Shown: positions 52,115 to 60,560 of the stretch, one piece after another
Position numbering within the stretch: the stretch's first letter is position 1
Layout of the letters: every line of letters starts with the position of its first letter
From: Streptomyces sp. MH60
Lineage (GTDB): Bacteria > Actinomycetota > Actinomycetes > Streptomycetales > Streptomycetaceae
Assembly (NCBI RefSeq): GCF_002939385.1
Contig: NZ_MULI01000008.1
Location: forward strand, 92,950-156,949
Direction: 5' to 3'
Length of the DNA stretch: 64,000 bases
Program-made: the position numbers and the translations under genes
Notes under the pieces: model-generated
What the model was told of the DNA's origin: nothing
The model's input: the letters and a program-made list of their open reading frames with translations, nothing else
Databases searched by the model: none

Positions 52115-54166
52115 ATGGGCAAGAAGCTCAGTGAGCCGATGATCCGCACCATCCGCACGGCCTACGAGACCGGCGCCGACGCCGAGGGCCGGTTCGAGGT
52201 CGCCCCCGGTTCGGCCAACCCCCGCACCGTCGAGGCGCTGAAGTCGCGCGGCATGGCCGAACTGGGGGAGGTCGTCACCGTCCGCGATTACGAGACGCGC
52301 AAGCCCGTGCGCACCGTCACCCGCACCTACCTCACCGCCGACGCCGTCGCCCTGGTCCGCGAGATGAACGGCGAGACGGCCGAGGAGTCCCCGGCTGTCG
52401 TCGACCGGGTTAAGGCGGCGGAGGCTCACGCGGCCACCCTGATCACCGACGACGGCGAGCGTTTCCGCCCCGTGGAGCACATCGCGCCGGGATGGCAGAT
52501 CCGGCAGGCCGACGGCTCATGGAAGACCGTAGAGAAGACGAACGTTAGGAATGGCCCGAACTGCGTGGTGCGTGTCGACTTCACCGACGGTGCTACCGAT
52601 GATCTGCCCACTCACACCGAGGCGTACAGCCGCATGCACGCGCCCGCCGACGTCTCGCCGATCGAGCTGGAGCCGGTCATGTACACCCGTATGACGGGGG
52701 CGTACGGGATTGGTTGGGCGCTGCGGGTGTGCGACGACAACCGCGCTTCCGTCCGCGACGCGATCGCCCGCGCCCGGAAGCGTGGCAACGACGTCACCGT
52801 GTGGGACAACGGCGTGATCCAAGTCAACGGCGCCGGAAAGATCCATCACAGCTACAACGACGCGGGCAAGCCGTGCCCGGTCTGGTTCCTTCCGCAGCGC
52901 CCGGCCGCCGAGGAGCCCCCGGCCGCCGGTAACGAGTGCGACGAGTGCGGCGAGGCCATCCCGGACACGGCCGCCAGCATGGCCAACCCCCACCACGCCC
53001 AGACGTGCTCCCTGTACGAGGAGTCCCCGGCCGCCGACGGGCACCGTGCACTTATGGAGGCGGGGCACGCCCAGCTCGGCGCGCTGGCAAAGAAGTGGAG
53101 CGCGGCCGTGGACGCCGCCACGGCCCCGGCCGCCGACAAGGGCATGCCGTCGGGTGCGCACCGCATCACGAACACGGGCGAGAGCATCGAGGGCGGCACC
53201 GCGTACGCCTTCACCTGCTCGCGCTGCGACCAGCGGGCCACCCTGGTCGGGTTCGACTCGCTCAAGTGCACGCCGACGGCGGAGCGCGACCACGCCCGAG
53301 AGCGCGCCGATGGCCTGCTGAGCGACGTCACGTTCGAGGGCGCAACCGCCTACGCGCTCACGTCGCCGGACCGCTTCAGCGGTGAGCCGTCCACGCGCAC
53401 CGTGCTCCGTGGTGAGGCGCGCGAGGCGCTCGCCCTGTGGCTGGACGCCGGAGCGCCGCACACCTGGGGGCGCGGCGAGTTGCGGGTGCGGTGCTTCCAG
53501 GGCGATCACACGATTCAGCCCGTCGTCACCGCCGGTGCGGTGATCCGCACCGGCGCCGATGTGGTGGAGCTGTCCCGCGAGCCGTGGCGCGGCGGTCAGG
53601 TCTGCGGCCATCAGACCCAGTACGGCATGGGCGCGTACAGCGAGCGCTACTGCGGCAAGCGCAAGGCGCCGGGTCTGGTGGAGTGCCGCGAGCACTACGA
53701 CGACACCCTTTCGAACTACGGTCCCCGTGCGCTGCGTCAGGCCATCGCGTCGGGTGTCGCCGTCGGTGACCCGTCCGCGCCCGTGGTGCTGCTGTGGGAG
53801 CCGTACGAGGGTGACGTGCCCGAGGAGCCGACCGAGGAGGAGCGGGCCGCGTACGCCGCCGCCACGGGCGCCCCGGCCGCCGTCGAGGACCCGGCCACGC
53901 CCGCCGACGCGCCCGCGTCCGCGAGCATCCTGGACGTGTCCGAGCATGCCGCCGGGGCGCTTGCCGAGGACGTCACGCCTCACCGTGACCGACTCACGGT
54001 GCGGGTGGTGCGCGGGATGGACGACAACGTGACCACGGAAGAGCGGGCGTTCGTGGTGGGCATGGTGGCGTGCCTGATGCGGGCGGGCGCCCGCTACACC
54101 CGTACCGATGAGTCCCTGGTGCTGCGCCACGACGACGAGACGGTGACGGTGTCCCTGGCGGCATAG
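52115..54166 (+). CDS. large multidomain hypothetical protein under O4
   Basis: A 683-residue protein. The N-terminal winged-helix-like region (MIRTIRTAYETGADAEGRFE; YLTADAVALVREMNGE) is followed by a beta module of the family noted above (EHIAPGWQIRQADGSWKTVE). Later come Cys modules CDECGE, CSRCDQ and a CGHQTQYGMGAYSERYCGKR segment, then an Ala/Pro-rich linker and a small C-terminal domain. AAGGAG precedes the ATG; an in-frame ATG upstream at 51956 would run through the terminator and operator and is unlikely. Function unknown. Confidence 0.6.
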   Translation: MGKKLSEPMIRTIRTAYETGADAEGRFEVAPGSANPRTVEALKSRGMAELGEVVTVRDYETRKPVRTVTRTYLTADAVALVREMNGETAEESPAVVDRVKAAEAHAATLITDDGERFRPVEHIAPGWQIRQADGSWKTVEKTNVRNGPNCVVRVDFTDGATDDLPTHTEAYSRMHAPADVSPIELEPVMYTRMTGAYGIGWALRVCDDNRASVRDAIARARKRGNDVTVWDNGVIQVNGAGKIHHSYNDAGKPCPVWFLPQRPAAEEPPAAGNECDECGEAIPDTAASMANPHHAQTCSLYEESPAADGHRALMEAGHAQLGALAKKWSAAVDAATAPAADKGMPSGAHRITNTGESIEGGTAYAFTCSRCDQRATLVGFDSLKCTPTAERDHARERADGLLSDVTFEGATAYALTSPDRFSGEPSTRTVLRGEAREALALWLDAGAPHTWGRGELRVRCFQGDHTIQPVVTAGAVIRTGADVVELSREPWRGGQVCGHQTQYGMGAYSERYCGKRKAPGLVECREHYDDTLSNYGPRALRQAIASGVAVGDPSAPVVLLWEPYEGDVPEEPTEEERAAYAAATGAPAAVEDPATPADAPASASILDVSEHAAGALAEDVTPHRDRLTVRVVRGMDDNVTTEERAFVVGMVACLMRAGARYTRTDESLVLRHDDETVTVSLAA

Positions 54167-54171
54167 AGCGG

Positions 54172-54214
54172 GAGCGCCCGGGGGCGGGAGTCGTCGGCCC
54201 GCCCCCGGGCGCTC
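54172..54214 (+). terminator. terminator hairpin
   Basis: Perfect 17-bp arms (54172-54188, 54198-54214), GAGCGCCCGGGGGCGGG and complement, between the gene ending 54166 and operator O5. Confidence 0.75.
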
Positions 54215-54242
54215 GTCCTCCGAAGATCCTTCCCCGGACGAC

Positions 54243-54271
54243 TTTCAATGCACATCCATATGCATTAGTCT
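54243..54271 (+). promoter_or_regulatory. operator-promoter O5
   Basis: -35 TTTCAA (54243-54248), palindrome ATGCACATCCATATGCAT (54248-54265), -10 TAGTCT (54266-54271). Drives the gene at 54310. Confidence 0.75.
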
Positions 54272-54309
54272 GGCGGTCCCGCCGAGGACGACAGCACGAG
54301 GAGCACACC

Positions 54310-55497
54310 ATGACCGACACCACCGTAAAGATCCATTTCGAGGAGGAGCCCTGCGGCCGTTGCAACGGCACCGGGCGGTACTCCTACAACCAGCGTGACG
54401 GTCACGTGTGCTGGGGATGCTCCGGCAAGAAGGTGCGCCTTTCCCGCCGGGGGAAGACCGCGTTCGAGGCGTACGAAAAGGCGCTCGCCGACTCGGCCGC
54501 GACCGTGGCCGTCCGCGACGTCAAGCCCGGTATGCGCATCATGTCCCAGGCGCACGGCGGCGTGGCGGGCAACAAGCCGTGGGACTACAAGGCGGCATGG
54601 CGCACGGTGGCCACGGTGGAGGTGACCGAGTACACCGGGCGAGGCGTCGAGAACGACAGGTATGTCGACGTGCCGTGTGTGCGCGCCGAGATCGCGTTCG
54701 AGGACGGGAAGTCGTGGACGGCGGAGTCGTCCGACCACCCCGCCTACTGGAACAAGGGCGCTTTCCACACCATCTACACCACCCTCGCACTCACCGTTGG
54801 CGGTCCCGAAGCACAGGCCGCCCGCGAGGAGGCACGCCGCGCAATCGCCCGCCGTTTCAAGGGCGCGTGGCTGGACGGCGAGGAGCCCCCGGTGCCGCCC
54901 GCGCCGCGCAAGCCCAAGAGCAAGGCGCGCAAGCCCCTGCCTGCCAACCTGTACCCCGGGCAGTGCTGGCTCTGCGAGACCCTCGTGCCCACCGGTGAGG
55001 GTGAGCGGTTCAAGCCGGAGGGGGACACTCAGTGGAAGGTTCAGCACAAGCCGGGTGAGTGCCCCCAGGAGCGCCAGGAGCCGAAGGAGGCACCCGCGCC
55101 CGCCCCGAAGGCGCCGCAGCGCGAGGAGCGCCCGGCCATGCCGAACAAGTACGCGGGAGAGTGCGCGCTCTGCGGAGTCCTGGTCGAGGCGGAGAAGGGG
55201 GAGCGCATCCGCGTCGAGGGCACGTGGGCCGCCCGGCACCCCAAGGGTGAGTGCCCGCCGCCCCCCGGCCCGGCCGCCGACGGCACGCCTGCCGTCCTGA
55301 TCACCCGGCACAAGCTGTACCCGGAAGTCGCCCGGCGTGGTCCGGCGTGGCGGTGGACCTACGACTACGCCGTGAACGGCGCCGCCGCGATCGGGTACGG
55401 CACGGGTCTCGAATCGCTGCGCGACATGCTGCGCAGTAAGTACGGCCGCCGGGTGCGCATCGTGGAGGGGTGGAAGACGGCGGTGCCCGCCGACTGA
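54310..55497 (+). CDS. zinc-finger protein under O5 (DnaJ-like CxxCxGxG)
   Basis: A 395-residue protein. The N-terminal CGRCNGTGRYSYNQRDGHVC continues into WGC, a DnaJ-type cysteine module. A beta module of the shared type (DVKPGMRIMSQA; AAWRTVATVEVTEY) follows. Two similar Cys modules lie later (CWLCETLVP...CPQE and CALCGVLVE...CPPP), the second repeating the first. The C-terminus is basic. AGGAG precedes the ATG. Function unknown. Confidence 0.6.
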   Translation: MTDTTVKIHFEEEPCGRCNGTGRYSYNQRDGHVCWGCSGKKVRLSRRGKTAFEAYEKALADSAATVAVRDVKPGMRIMSQAHGGVAGNKPWDYKAAWRTVATVEVTEYTGRGVENDRYVDVPCVRAEIAFEDGKSWTAESSDHPAYWNKGAFHTIYTTLALTVGGPEAQAAREEARRAIARRFKGAWLDGEEPPVPPAPRKPKSKARKPLPANLYPGQCWLCETLVPTGEGERFKPEGDTQWKVQHKPGECPQERQEPKEAPAPAPKAPQREERPAMPNKYAGECALCGVLVEAEKGERIRVEGTWAARHPKGECPPPPGPAADGTPAVLITRHKLYPEVARRGPAWRWTYDYAVNGAAAIGYGTGLESLRDMLRSKYGRRVRIVEGWKTAVPAD

Positions 55498-55507
55498 CCT
55501 TGTCCCT

Positions 55508-55531
55508 GCGCCCGGCCCGCCCGCCGGGCGC
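55508..55531 (+). terminator. terminator hairpin
   Basis: Perfect 9-bp arms GCGCCCGGC (55508-55516) and complement (55523-55531), after the gene ending 55497. Confidence 0.6.
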
Positions 55532-55556
55532 CGTGGGACGGATTCCTGACACCCGC

Positions 55557-55586
55557 TAGACAATGCATATCGATATGCATTAGCTT
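55557..55586 (+). promoter_or_regulatory. operator-promoter O6
   Basis: -35 TAGACA (55557-55562), spacer is the perfect palindrome ATGCATATCGATATGCAT (55563-55580), -10 TAGCTT (55581-55586). Leads the unit 55626-58657. Confidence 0.8.
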
Positions 55587-55625
55587 GGTCCCCGTACCCG
55601 CCGAGAACGACCACAGGAGCACACG

Positions 55626-56459
55626 ATGACGAACACCACGATGCGCCTGCCCGCTGACACCCCGGACAACGCGGCGGCCGTCTCCGCCCGGTTCGCCGCC
55701 GTTCAGTCTGGCCAGAACCCCCAGAAGGACAAGATCATGACCGACCAGGAAAGCGCCTCCCACTCTTCCGCGACGTTCGCCGCCGCCCAGCGCCCCGCCC
55801 CGGCCGCCGACAGCAACCCCGAGCACTACGTGACCGTGAACGACGGCACCCGCATGGCGAACGCCCTGGGCCCGTACCTCACCGACGACGACGCCCGCGC
55901 CAACCTCCCCCGCGTCCGTGCCTTCCTGAACGCCAACGACACGAACGCCGACGCGTACGAGTACGGCACCTTCCGCGTCCGCAGCTACGGCCGCACCCTG
56001 GGACCGGGCAGGCTCAACGACCGCATCGGACTGCACGCCGCCGAGGAACCCACCTACACCATCGAGGTCACCACGCGCGTGGTGAGCACCGAAGCCGAGG
56101 AGTGCGCCTACGCGGCCGAGGACGACCACGACTGCACGGGCGATTGCCTGTCGCTGGACGGGGACGTGCGAGAGCTGGAGGAGCCCAGCACCGAGGAGAT
56201 CGCCGCCGACGCGGACGACCTGGAGGCGCACGACGGGGACCCGGTCGCCTGGGCCGCCGACTACATCCGCTCCAAGACCGACGCGACCGAGGTGTCTTCC
56301 AGCCCCATCGGAGACACGGCGCGCGAACACGAGTGGCTGTCCGGCACCTACACCGACCCGCACAACAACGCCAAGGAGACGCACACCACCGTGCGCCTCA
56401 CGGGCGACTGGACCGAGGAGCAGCGCGCCCGGGTGTTCACCGCCGCCACCACGTTCTAG
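55626..56459 (+). CDS. hypothetical protein under O6
   Basis: A 277-residue acidic protein: a disordered N-terminus, an alpha/beta middle (ALGPYLTDDDARANLPRVRA), a Cys-containing CAYAAEDDHDCTGDC stretch and a C-terminal YTIEVTTRVV-like strand region. AGGAG precedes the ATG. Function unknown. Confidence 0.55.
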   Translation: MTNTTMRLPADTPDNAAAVSARFAAVQSGQNPQKDKIMTDQESASHSSATFAAAQRPAPAADSNPEHYVTVNDGTRMANALGPYLTDDDARANLPRVRAFLNANDTNADAYEYGTFRVRSYGRTLGPGRLNDRIGLHAAEEPTYTIEVTTRVVSTEAEECAYAAEDDHDCTGDCLSLDGDVRELEEPSTEEIAADADDLEAHDGDPVAWAADYIRSKTDATEVSSSPIGDTAREHEWLSGTYTDPHNNAKETHTTVRLTGDWTEEQRARVFTAATTF

Positions 56460-56470
56460 CCAACCCCCAC

Positions 56471-56504
56471 GGGGCGCCGGGCCACCACATCCGCCCGGCG
56501 CCCC
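56471..56504 (+). terminator. intercistronic GC hairpin
   Basis: Perfect 12-bp arms GGGGCGCCGGGC (56471-56482) and complement (56493-56504), between genes of the same unit; more likely an attenuator or RNA-stability hairpin than a full stop. Confidence 0.55.
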
Positions 56505-56528
56505 CGCCGACCGCCCAGGAGCGCCCCC

Positions 56529-56837
56529 ATGGACATCACCCCCGACAACGACCTGATTACCTATCTCGCCCGGGGTGCCATTACGGGGGAGCGCCCGGAG
56601 TTCACCATCACGTTCGGCGCCGGGGGCACGTACGTCGCCACCCGGTATGAGTGCCGGTTCACGTACAGCGGCGGCAAGTGGCTCGCCAACAGCATCAGCA
56701 TCACCGGCGCCGCCAGGAAGGCGGACGGCACCGTCGGCCGCCGCACGCGAGACGTGCTCTTCGTCCTCTCCGCCGACGACACCCCCGACTGGGCGGGACC
56801 GCTCGTCGACCGCATCCGCGCCACCATCGCCCTCTGA
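56529..56837 (+). CDS. hypothetical protein
   Basis: A 102-residue beta-rich protein (FTITFGAGGTYVATRYECRF; GKWLANSISITG). GGAGCGCCC precedes the ATG. Function unknown. Confidence 0.5.
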   Translation: MDITPDNDLITYLARGAITGERPEFTITFGAGGTYVATRYECRFTYSGGKWLANSISITGAARKADGTVGRRTRDVLFVLSADDTPDWAGPLVDRIRATIAL

Positions 56838-56862
56838 CCGCCGACCCCGCCGAGGAGCAGCA

Positions 56863-57234
56863 GTGAGCACCGCAGACAAGCCCAAGAGCTACACCTTCAC
56901 CGCCCAGACCTACGGGGAGAACGGCGGGTACGTGGAGAAGACGTTCACGGTCGAGGGCCCGCTGTACCACGGGGGCGGCCGACGGCTCCGTGAGGGCGCA
57001 CAACTCACCGCCGGGCGCCGCACCAACCCGTGGGGCGACGAGGGGCCCAGGAGCCGCTACGTCCACTTCACCACGCGCTTGGACGTCGCCGCCGCCTACG
57101 CCAGACAGAGCGGCGGCCACGTGTACGTCGTGGAGCCCACGGGGGACTTCACCATCGGCTACAGCGGCGAGGAGTACAAGAGCGTTCACCCGCTCACTGT
57201 CGTGAGGCGGCTTGCCCCCGCCGACTGGCAGTAG
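56863..57234 (+). CDS. Arr-like ADP-ribosyltransferase
   Basis: A 123-residue protein that resembles rifampin ADP-ribosyltransferase (Arr): PLYHGGG (35-39), YVHFTTRLDVAAAYA (66-80), VYVVEPTGDF (87-96) and a closing HPLTVV. In Arr, His and Tyr of the first two motifs and an Asp after EPTG act at the NAD site. Here the loop after EPTG is shorter and that Asp is not evident, so activity or substrate may differ. CGAGGAG precedes the GTG. It may modify a host protein or an antibiotic. Confidence 0.7.
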   Translation: MSTADKPKSYTFTAQTYGENGGYVEKTFTVEGPLYHGGGRRLREGAQLTAGRRTNPWGDEGPRSRYVHFTTRLDVAAAYARQSGGHVYVVEPTGDFTIGYSGEEYKSVHPLTVVRRLAPADWQ

Positions 57235-57308
57235 GCCCGCTGTCAGACCCGTCCGCTAGACCAGTCACCACCACACCGCATCATCATCCCGCCGAGGAGA
57301 CACAGACC

Positions 57309-58310
57309 ATGAACATCACTACCGGCTACGGCTCGTGGGTCAACCACGGTGACCGAGACAACGTGAGCGTGGAAGCCAGCATCGCCGACGCCGTGTCCGG
57401 CGGCCCGCGCGATTGGCTGGAGCGCATGGAGGAGTCGGGCGCGTTCGACCGGATCGCCGCCGACTACCGCACTGCCATCGATGAGGCGCTCCCCCGGGGG
57501 ATCTCCATCTCTGGGAACGAGTTCATCGGACTCCACCAGACGGACCCCGACTACACCGACGCGATCGGCGACTTCGACATCGCTCACGCGATTTGCGGTA
57601 TCGACTTGCAGGAGATCATCGAGCGCCACGACGTGGACGCCACGCCCGGCAACAAGCAGCGCCACATGCGCGACAGCGCCATGACTGCTCTGTACCGGGC
57701 ACTGGCCGCCGCCGGACTGAACCCCCTGACCAGTGTGGATCACGTCGTCACGCCGGGGTGGACGGTTGTCTACCGGACCGACGCCACCACGCCCGCCGTG
57801 TGGGACGCGTACACCGACCGCCAGGCCCCCGCGCCCGGCCGGTACCGCGAGCAGGTCTCCGAACGTCTCATGACCACGGATGAGGTGGTGTCCATGCTCG
57901 CGCCCGCCGACGACGCCACGCCCCTGGGCGAAATGGGGACCGACGACCTCTTGGAGGTGCTCCGCGCCCACGTGGGGGAGCTGCCCGAGGGGAGCACGTT
58001 CGCCGCCGCGTGGAATCTCATGGACCGCATCCTGACCGACGGGGGTATCGAGTGCCTGCCCGCCCCGTGGGACGGCTACGGCGACCACGCGCCCGAGGGG
58101 GCCGACGACGAGACCCGCGCCAACCTCAACGCGCGCTTCCTCCCGCAGGATCCCCACGACGAGAACACTCGCCCGGCCGTGGAGATTGGCACGGCGCACG
58201 TGTACACCTACCGCGACGCCGGGAAGCTGATCGTGAGCGTGGAGACCGTCGAGGACGACACGATGCCGGTGGAGTTCAGCGTGAACGGGAAGACGGTGCA
58301 CGAGGGATGA
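57309..58310 (+). CDS. hypothetical protein
   Basis: A 333-residue protein. N-terminal alpha/beta (GISISGNEFIGLHQTDPDYT; FDIAHAICGIDLQEIIERHD), helical middle, C-terminal beta tail (KLIVSVETVEDDTMPVEFSV). The ATG follows CCCGCCGAGGAG. Overlaps the next gene by 4 bp. Function unknown. Confidence 0.55.
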   Translation: MNITTGYGSWVNHGDRDNVSVEASIADAVSGGPRDWLERMEESGAFDRIAADYRTAIDEALPRGISISGNEFIGLHQTDPDYTDAIGDFDIAHAICGIDLQEIIERHDVDATPGNKQRHMRDSAMTALYRALAAAGLNPLTSVDHVVTPGWTVVYRTDATTPAVWDAYTDRQAPAPGRYREQVSERLMTTDEVVSMLAPADDATPLGEMGTDDLLEVLRAHVGELPEGSTFAAAWNLMDRILTDGGIECLPAPWDGYGDHAPEGADDETRANLNARFLPQDPHDENTRPAVEIGTAHVYTYRDAGKLIVSVETVEDDTMPVEFSVNGKTVHEG

Positions 58311-58657
58311 GCGCTCCAGACGCGGGGGCCACCTTCGAACACGAGGGGCACACGTACCGCGTGGACGGATGGCTGAAGCGTATGGCGCCGCCGGAGCCGC
58401 CAGGGGGCCAGCGCTCCCCGTTCGCAGACATCCTCGGAGAGCTGCTCTACGAGACTCAGCAGCGCACCGGCCCGGACAGGGAGCGGCTCGTGTTCTGCAC
58501 CCAGGATGAGGCGGAGTACGTGAGCGGCTACGGGGTCGCCGGGTGCATCGTGCGCGTGAGGGACGTGAGGGTGACGGGGATGGTGGCCTGGAGTCCTGAG
58601 GAGATCAGGAAGCATCAGGAACGGGCCGTGCGCATGGCGGGTCTCACGGTGGGATAA
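58307..58657 (+). CDS. hypothetical protein
   Basis: A 116-residue protein (TFEHEGHTYRVDGWLKRMAP; ADILGELLYETQQR; VFCTQDEAEYVSGYGVAGCI) overlapping the previous stop. Function unknown; last gene of the O6 unit. Confidence 0.5.
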   Translation: MSAPDAGATFEHEGHTYRVDGWLKRMAPPEPPGGQRSPFADILGELLYETQQRTGPDRERLVFCTQDEAEYVSGYGVAGCIVRVRDVRVTGMVAWSPEEIRKHQERAVRMAGLTVG

Positions 58658-58680
58658 CCCAGGGGCAGCAGAGCAGTGGA

Positions 58681-58712
58681 GGCAGGGGCAGGACAGCGAT
58701 CCCGCCCCTGCC
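58681..58712 (+). terminator. terminator hairpin
   Basis: Perfect 9-bp arms GGCAGGGGC (58681-58689) and complement (58704-58712) followed by TTTATGTA, a good intrinsic terminator. The remaining bases to 58878 hold no gene. Confidence 0.75.
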
Positions 58713-58878
58713 TTTATGTAGTGGTTGGTACAGATATCGGGTGAGTCCACCACCCTGGAGACGGGTGCGAATGCGGGCCGGGCCTGCGCTGCCTCGCGTG
58801 CGTGCACGAGGGGGCGGCCGACGGGGCGCAGCGGCGGGGGTGTGGCGGGGGCCGGGGGAAGGATCTTGGCCGTTCGGC

Positions 58879-58907
58879 TTCCAATGCATATCGATATGCA
58901 TTAGGGT
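58879..58907 (+). promoter_or_regulatory. operator-promoter O7
   Basis: -35 TTCCAA (58879-58884), perfect palindrome ATGCATATCGATATGCAT (58884-58901), -10 TAGGGT (58902-58907). Drives the gene at 58954. Confidence 0.8.
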
Positions 58908-58953
58908 CGCGGGAGTACCCGCCAAGAACGACAGCAGCAACGAGGAGCACCGA

Positions 58954-60387
58954 ATGATCGAGATCAAGCGCAAGCCGACCCCCCGCCAGGTCGAAGCGCT
59001 GCGTACCGCCCTGGACAACGAGGACGGCATCGTGGAGGTGAGCGCCGACAAGCGCACTCACGAGGGTCTGGTGGGCCGTGGGCTGGCCGACTGGAAGCAC
59101 GGGAGCGAGCTGGGGCGTAGCGTCCATGCGCTGACGTACTGCGTGATCACGGACGCGGGCCGGGCGTACCTGGCCAAGCTGGACGGCACCGTGCACGAGA
59201 CCGCGCACGACGTGATGTTTCTGGACGCTGAGCGTCAGTTCCGTCACGCCGACCGTTCCCACGGTGCCTACATGAGCGCTGGGGACAACGCGGACGAGAC
59301 CGCCCGTGAGGAAGGGTTCGGGCGGTACACGGAACGCTGGTACCAGGTGGTCATGTCGTCGTACGCGTCGCTGATCGATGACGGGGCGTGGGTGGAGCCG
59401 ACCCCGGCGGCCGTGGAGGCGCAGCCGACCGAGGAGCGCCCGGCGGTCGGTGTGGGGCGCATCGTTGCGGAGTTGGACGCGCTGAACCGTGAGGTGGAGG
59501 CGGGCAGGCGTGAGCGGGAGATCATCACCGATCGGAACGGCGTGCGATGGTACGAGGGTTGGGACGGGATCTTTCGTGACGGCTACGGTGCTGCGGTGCC
59601 GCGCGCCCTTGTCTCCGTGAACGCGGCTGAGGCGCAGCAGCGCGAGGGGCGTCCGAGCGTGGCGCAGTGCGATGTGCACGCGTGTGGTGGGTGCTCGTAC
59701 GACTGCTGTGCGCCGGTGGAGACGTTCACGGCGGTGCGGGAGGGGTCGGGTACTCAGGTGAACGCGTGCCGTGCGTGCATCCGTGTGCATGGTCTGGCGG
59801 TTGTGGACGGGTGGACGGGTGAGCGGGTGGCGCTTCCGGCCGTGGGGGCGCAGCAGGAGTCCGTGAGCGCCCCGGCGGTCGTGGAGGGTGAGGGGCAGCA
59901 GTACGGCGGGATCACGCGTGAGGACGTGGCGAACGGCAACGGTCCGGCGGAGGCGTTGTGGCGTGCGGGACAGTTCTTCCGTATGTACGACGCGCGGCAG
60001 CAGCGGGAGGCGTCCCAGGGGGCCGTGGAGCGCCCGGGAGCGTCGTCGGTGGCCGTGGAGTCGCAGGAGTGCCGGGAGGGCGCTGAGGGGGGCGTGTGGG
60101 CGCTGCACACGGCGGGGACGCCGGACCGTAGTGAGGCGGACGGGCAGGCTGTTGCGTGGGCGCTGGTGGGCGGTGGCGCCCGGGGGTATGCGGAGACGCT
60201 CACTACGGTGTGGGACGACGTGGAGCCGGGGCCGACGGGGTACGTGGCGGGCGTGGAGGAGGTGCGGGCGGCCGTGGCGGCTTTCGTGTGTGGGTTTGGT
60301 CGCCGTGTGGAGACGGACGGGCGTGGCGGTATTCGTCTGGTGGGGCGTGGGGGTGGGGTGCGGGTGCTGCGCCCGGCGTGGGTGTAG
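58954..60387 (+). CDS. hypothetical Cys-containing protein under O7
   Basis: A 477-residue protein. The N-terminal winged-helix-like part (PRQVEALRTALDNEDGIVEV; ITDAGRAYLAKLDG) is followed by helices, CDVHACGGCSYDCC and CRACIR, then an Ala/Gly-rich end. Codon endings are rich in G and T rather than the C that dominates its neighbours, hinting at a separate history. GAGGAG precedes ATG 58954. Function unknown. Confidence 0.55.
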   Translation: MIEIKRKPTPRQVEALRTALDNEDGIVEVSADKRTHEGLVGRGLADWKHGSELGRSVHALTYCVITDAGRAYLAKLDGTVHETAHDVMFLDAERQFRHADRSHGAYMSAGDNADETAREEGFGRYTERWYQVVMSSYASLIDDGAWVEPTPAAVEAQPTEERPAVGVGRIVAELDALNREVEAGRREREIITDRNGVRWYEGWDGIFRDGYGAAVPRALVSVNAAEAQQREGRPSVAQCDVHACGGCSYDCCAPVETFTAVREGSGTQVNACRACIRVHGLAVVDGWTGERVALPAVGAQQESVSAPAVVEGEGQQYGGITREDVANGNGPAEALWRAGQFFRMYDARQQREASQGAVERPGASSVAVESQECREGAEGGVWALHTAGTPDRSEADGQAVAWALVGGGARGYAETLTTVWDDVEPGPTGYVAGVEEVRAAVAAFVCGFGRRVETDGRGGIRLVGRGGGVRVLRPAWV

Positions 60388-60413
60388 GTGCGGATTTAGT
60401 TGTCTGCCCGTAG

Positions 60414-60447
60414 GGGGCGTGCCACGGATTTCGTTGTGGTGCGCCCC
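60414..60447 (+). terminator. terminator-like hairpin with internal mismatch
   Basis: GGGGCG-TG-CCAC (60414-60425) faces GTGG-TG-CGCCCC (60436-60447). It follows the gene ending 60387. Three short CGGATT.. repeats lie around it near 60391, 60425 and 60456. Confidence 0.55.
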
Positions 60448-60492
60448 TGTGGCTGCGGATTCCGTCGACTTGATTTGTTTGGGCCCTTCCCG

Positions 60493-60521
60493 CCCCCATG
60501 CATATCCATATGCATTAGGCT
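60493..60521 (+). promoter_or_regulatory. operator-promoter O8
   Basis: Palindrome ATGCATATCCATATGCAT (60498-60515) and -10 TAGGCT (60516-60521); the -35 position reads CCCCCA, so this copy is weak or needs an activator. Drives the gene at 60561. Confidence 0.7.
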
Positions 60522-60560
60522 GGGGCCCTGCCCCGCCGAGAACGCACCGAGGAGCCCACG

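Noticed and set aside
47306..60515. Possibility that the repeated palindrome is a LexA/SOS box
   Set aside because: Actinobacterial SOS boxes follow TCGAAC-N4-GTTCGA; these sites share no such core.
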